DNA of 64,000 nucleotides from Tubulanus polymorphus (Eukaryota; Nemertea; Palaeonemertea; Tubulaniformes; Tubulanidae): NCBI RefSeq assembly GCF_964204645.1, contig NW_027437450.1, positions 1 to 64,000 of the forward strand, read 5' to 3'. Shown piece by piece: positions 61,808 to 64,000 of this stretch (position 1 is its first letter; each line of letters starts with the position of its first letter). The notes under the pieces were generated by a model. It saw only the letters and a program-made list of their open reading frames with translations, ran no database searches and was not told where the DNA came from. The position numbers and the translations under genes were made by a program.

Positions 61808-62656
61808 ATGAAGTCGATCATTGCGTTATTATGTAAGTAATTCGTTATAATACTGTAATTCCATGAGTAACTCACGACTTTTTCACGATATACAATGGAG
61901 GGATTTTCCCTAATTTAATGTATGTTTTTCAAGTCGTAGCGGTTGTTGGTGTCGCATTTGCGCGTTACACGGTCGAACAGTACCAGACAATGTGTAGTCA
62001 ACATTGCGATCAACAATCGGGAAGGGTCACCGACCTGACTGAGAGAGCAAAGCTTTTACAAACTTGTAAAAGGTAAGTTAAATTTTCTAGTGATCAGTAG
62101 AATATTCTTGCCGTATAATCACTCAGCGTGTTCATCCTACGTGCGCGGGCGGCAACCAAACCCCGGCAAGCGAGGGTATGTTGTACCTAGAGGTACGTAT
62201 AGATCCAATAGCTAAATGATGTCCAGATATCGTTTTGAATCTCGTCCAGGTTCAGTAGGTCATTTTCACAAAATCACGTCACTGAAAAAAAAATTGTAAG
62301 TGCTTAGTTCTGCCGCTAGGTGGCGAATTGGGGCCATTCAAGTTTCATCGAGATCCACACACCATAAACGAAGCTAAGCATCCGAAGGACAGACAGACGG
62401 ACGAACGATACCGAGAACCAATAACGCGTCTTTTGATATCTAGCTCTAGCTTAAACCTATATTTGGGGGAGGGACACAAGTTGTAGAGGATGTTTGAATG
62501 AAAGAGATAACTAATCTTTGCATTTTCATTTTCAGCCATTGTGAGATTACCGCAATGTGTTTAAGATCAAAATGCGGCGGATCGATTCAATCTGCAGAGG
62601 ATGTGTGTTTTGTGAACTGCCAGCGTGCTGCTGCGCAAGCTTGCATGACTTCGTAA
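61808..62656 (+). CDS. Secreted cysteine-rich helical-hairpin-like peptide, gene A5
   Basis: Coding exons 61808-61832, 61934-62072 and 62536-62656 with consensus splice sites. The 94-residue product has nine cysteines. The loop begins DQQSG rather than DRESG. Exon 3 begins SHCEITAMCLRSK, like A4 in its E-I-T stretch and like A1 in its preceding SHC and final MTS, so it looks mosaic. AATAAA at 62656-62661. Apparently functional. Confidence 0.85.
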
Positions 62657-62661
62657 ATAAA

Positions 62662-63799
62662 CGTATTCTGCAAATCTATCACAATTGACAGCCTGTTTCT
62701 CGTATATTTTGACTAGGGATGAATTTATGTTTTGAAATCCTCCAACAGTAGTTTGGAATGTTAGGAGTGAGATGTTTCATCTGCCCGAAGCAGCCGAGGG
62801 CTCTGCTTCGTTGGCTGCCGGGTTGCTCCATATCGATAGAAAAATTGGATCGGTTGTCATTTTAACAAAAATCGACTGCTCGGCTGTTTTGCATTCTCGT
62901 GTTTAACATTTTCCAGGCGCCATGTTTTTTTTGCTACCCGCTGGGTCCGAATGGTTGGATTTTCTTTCATATACCAATATCAAACACGCCGATATTCTTA
63001 CCTTTAACTCCGGTTTAAAAGGTAAAAAACAACAACAACATAACCTTGTACTTACGTTAAAGTTTGACAATTGCATGCGATCAATAATAGTTTTACCTGT
63101 ACCTAAAGAAATTCTCAACTCAACAGTTGTTATTTTCACGATTAGTGTAAAAATATTTTTTTTACAAACTGATAGAATAAGGTTCCTGATCACTCCAGAC
63201 AATTTTCAACTACATTCCAAAGTTATCGTACTGGTTTACTGATTTACAAGTGCGACTGAGCCAGAATTGTTCGCAATAAAGATACTCTAATTTACACTTG
63301 CTGTGGATTCGACTAGGATGACACAACTTCACGCGAGACATGACACAAAAAAACATTGTTAAAAAAAGCTCAAAACGTTTTTCAGAATGTTTTTCGGCGT
63401 GCTTTTGATTAAGAATATCTATTGCATTTTGCAAAACGACCCGGCCGCTTAGGAGAAACAATGTATCATTTTCTAAGCCTAATGGTACGACTATGCTGGA
63501 GATATGCGAAATTGAAAGTATTTCGCTATTCCTCATAAAGAATGTCGGTCTTCGAGATGAGTTGAATGTTATGAGGAGAGGATGACGATAGGGATTTCAA
63601 TTTTGTAATATGTACGGTTTGATAAGATATTGATTTCAATATTTCATTCGGTTTTGTTTTTTAGAATATGAAATTAAGTATATTTTCCGATGAAGTTTCA
63701 TTTTCGCCACCTGCCCTGCTGATGATTCATATTTCCGTACTTTCTTTTGAAAGTGGTATTTGATTACCAGATCGGTGGGTACGTTCTCCGGAGAGAGTA
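62662..63799. other. A5-B5 intergenic spacer; no gene
   Basis: Same content as 5,541-6,660. ORFs on both strands (62,903-63,242; 63,210-63,536) are not consistently maintained between blocks. Confidence 0.5.
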
Positions 63800-63875
63800 T
63801 ATTATTGATTTACACTCTAGCAGTCATCAGAGGCGCAGACGACAGCGAACATACAGAACTTTGTACGTCCAGTAA
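63800..63875 (+). promoter_or_regulatory. B5 non-coding first exon, gene continues past window
   Basis: The leader 'catcagaggcgcagacgac' is present near 63,827, followed by the donor-deleting join also seen in B2 and B3. The coding exons would lie about 400 bp further on, beyond 64,000. Confidence 0.55.
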
Positions 63876-64000
63876 AGTCTGTGGTTTAGCTACACGATCA
63901 GGTATTTTCACAAACACAAGACCGTCAGATTATAAAAGCTTACCACCAACGATTGGGTAACTATCTAATGTTTTCGGAGGTTGAGGCTAGAAATATTTTC

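Larger units (their letters stand above)
57560..63600. repeat. Segmental duplication matching 500-6,520
   Basis: Collinear with the start of the window (offset about 57.06-57.08 kb), including the 1.1-kb TCTCGCGAGA segment (58,179-58,188) that blocks 2 and 3 lack. Blocks 1 and 5 are therefore the closest pair in this part. Confidence 0.88.

Overview
This window reads as animal nuclear DNA. It is AT-rich, and its genes have introns with GT-AG borders and strong gtaagt donors. It also has AATAAA polyadenylation signals, tRNA-derived SINE-like and MITE repeats, long microsatellites and lineage-expanded class A GPCRs. The GPCR type (FMRFamide-receptor-like, with ERx in place of DRY) and the repeat content suggest a marine invertebrate, most likely a lophotrochozoan. 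That placement is an inference; no marker gene fixes the phylum. Layout: one ancestral block has been repeatedly duplicated. The block order is truncated GPCR (minus), peptide gene type A (plus), peptide gene type B (plus), an acidic-tail exon (minus), a secreted flavin polyamine-oxidase-like gene (plus), then a proline-rich GPCR (plus). Block 1 spans about 1-16,700. Block 2 spans about 17,390-30,300. Block 3 spans about 34,410-48,240, but its junction brings in the + strand GPCR first and it has no oxidase. An intact minus-strand GPCR (49,125-50,081) follows, then a fourth A gene and a fifth block that runs off the end of the window and closely matches block 1. The near-identical segments are 14,240-24,300 with 34,412-44,350, 8,740-13,150 with 24,305-28,350, and 500-6,500 with 57,560-63,600. 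The central and most novel content is a tandem array of nine complete small secreted cysteine-rich peptide genes (A1-A5, B1-B4), plus the 5' end of a tenth. Automated ORF calling misses them because each coding sequence is split into 25 + 139 + about 115 nt. When spliced, each encodes about 88-94 residues: a signal peptide, then the cysteine frame CX3C-X19-CX3C-X5-CX4C-X10/12-CX3C. A genes carry one further C-terminal cysteine. All share an upstream non-coding first exon. The arrangement predicts two stacked helical hairpins. I do not recognise the family. The other coding content is three apparently intact single-exon proline-rich or FMRFamide-type GPCRs of unknown ligand (15,282; 31,201; 49,125), a near-identical fourth (35,356), five broken GPCR copies, and two broken copies of a secreted polyamine-oxidase-like gene. 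The association of an expanding secreted helical peptide family with expanding orphan GPCRs invites a ligand-receptor (pheromone-like) hypothesis. Defence or venom roles are equally open. Structural oddities include a roughly 300-bp fold-back palindrome at 30.6-30.9 kb, several MITEs with readable terminal inverted repeats, a tRNA-like SINE whose A box provides the stop codon of a GPCR, dispersed TCTCGCGAGA promoter-like repeats and a CTCF-core-like motif array.
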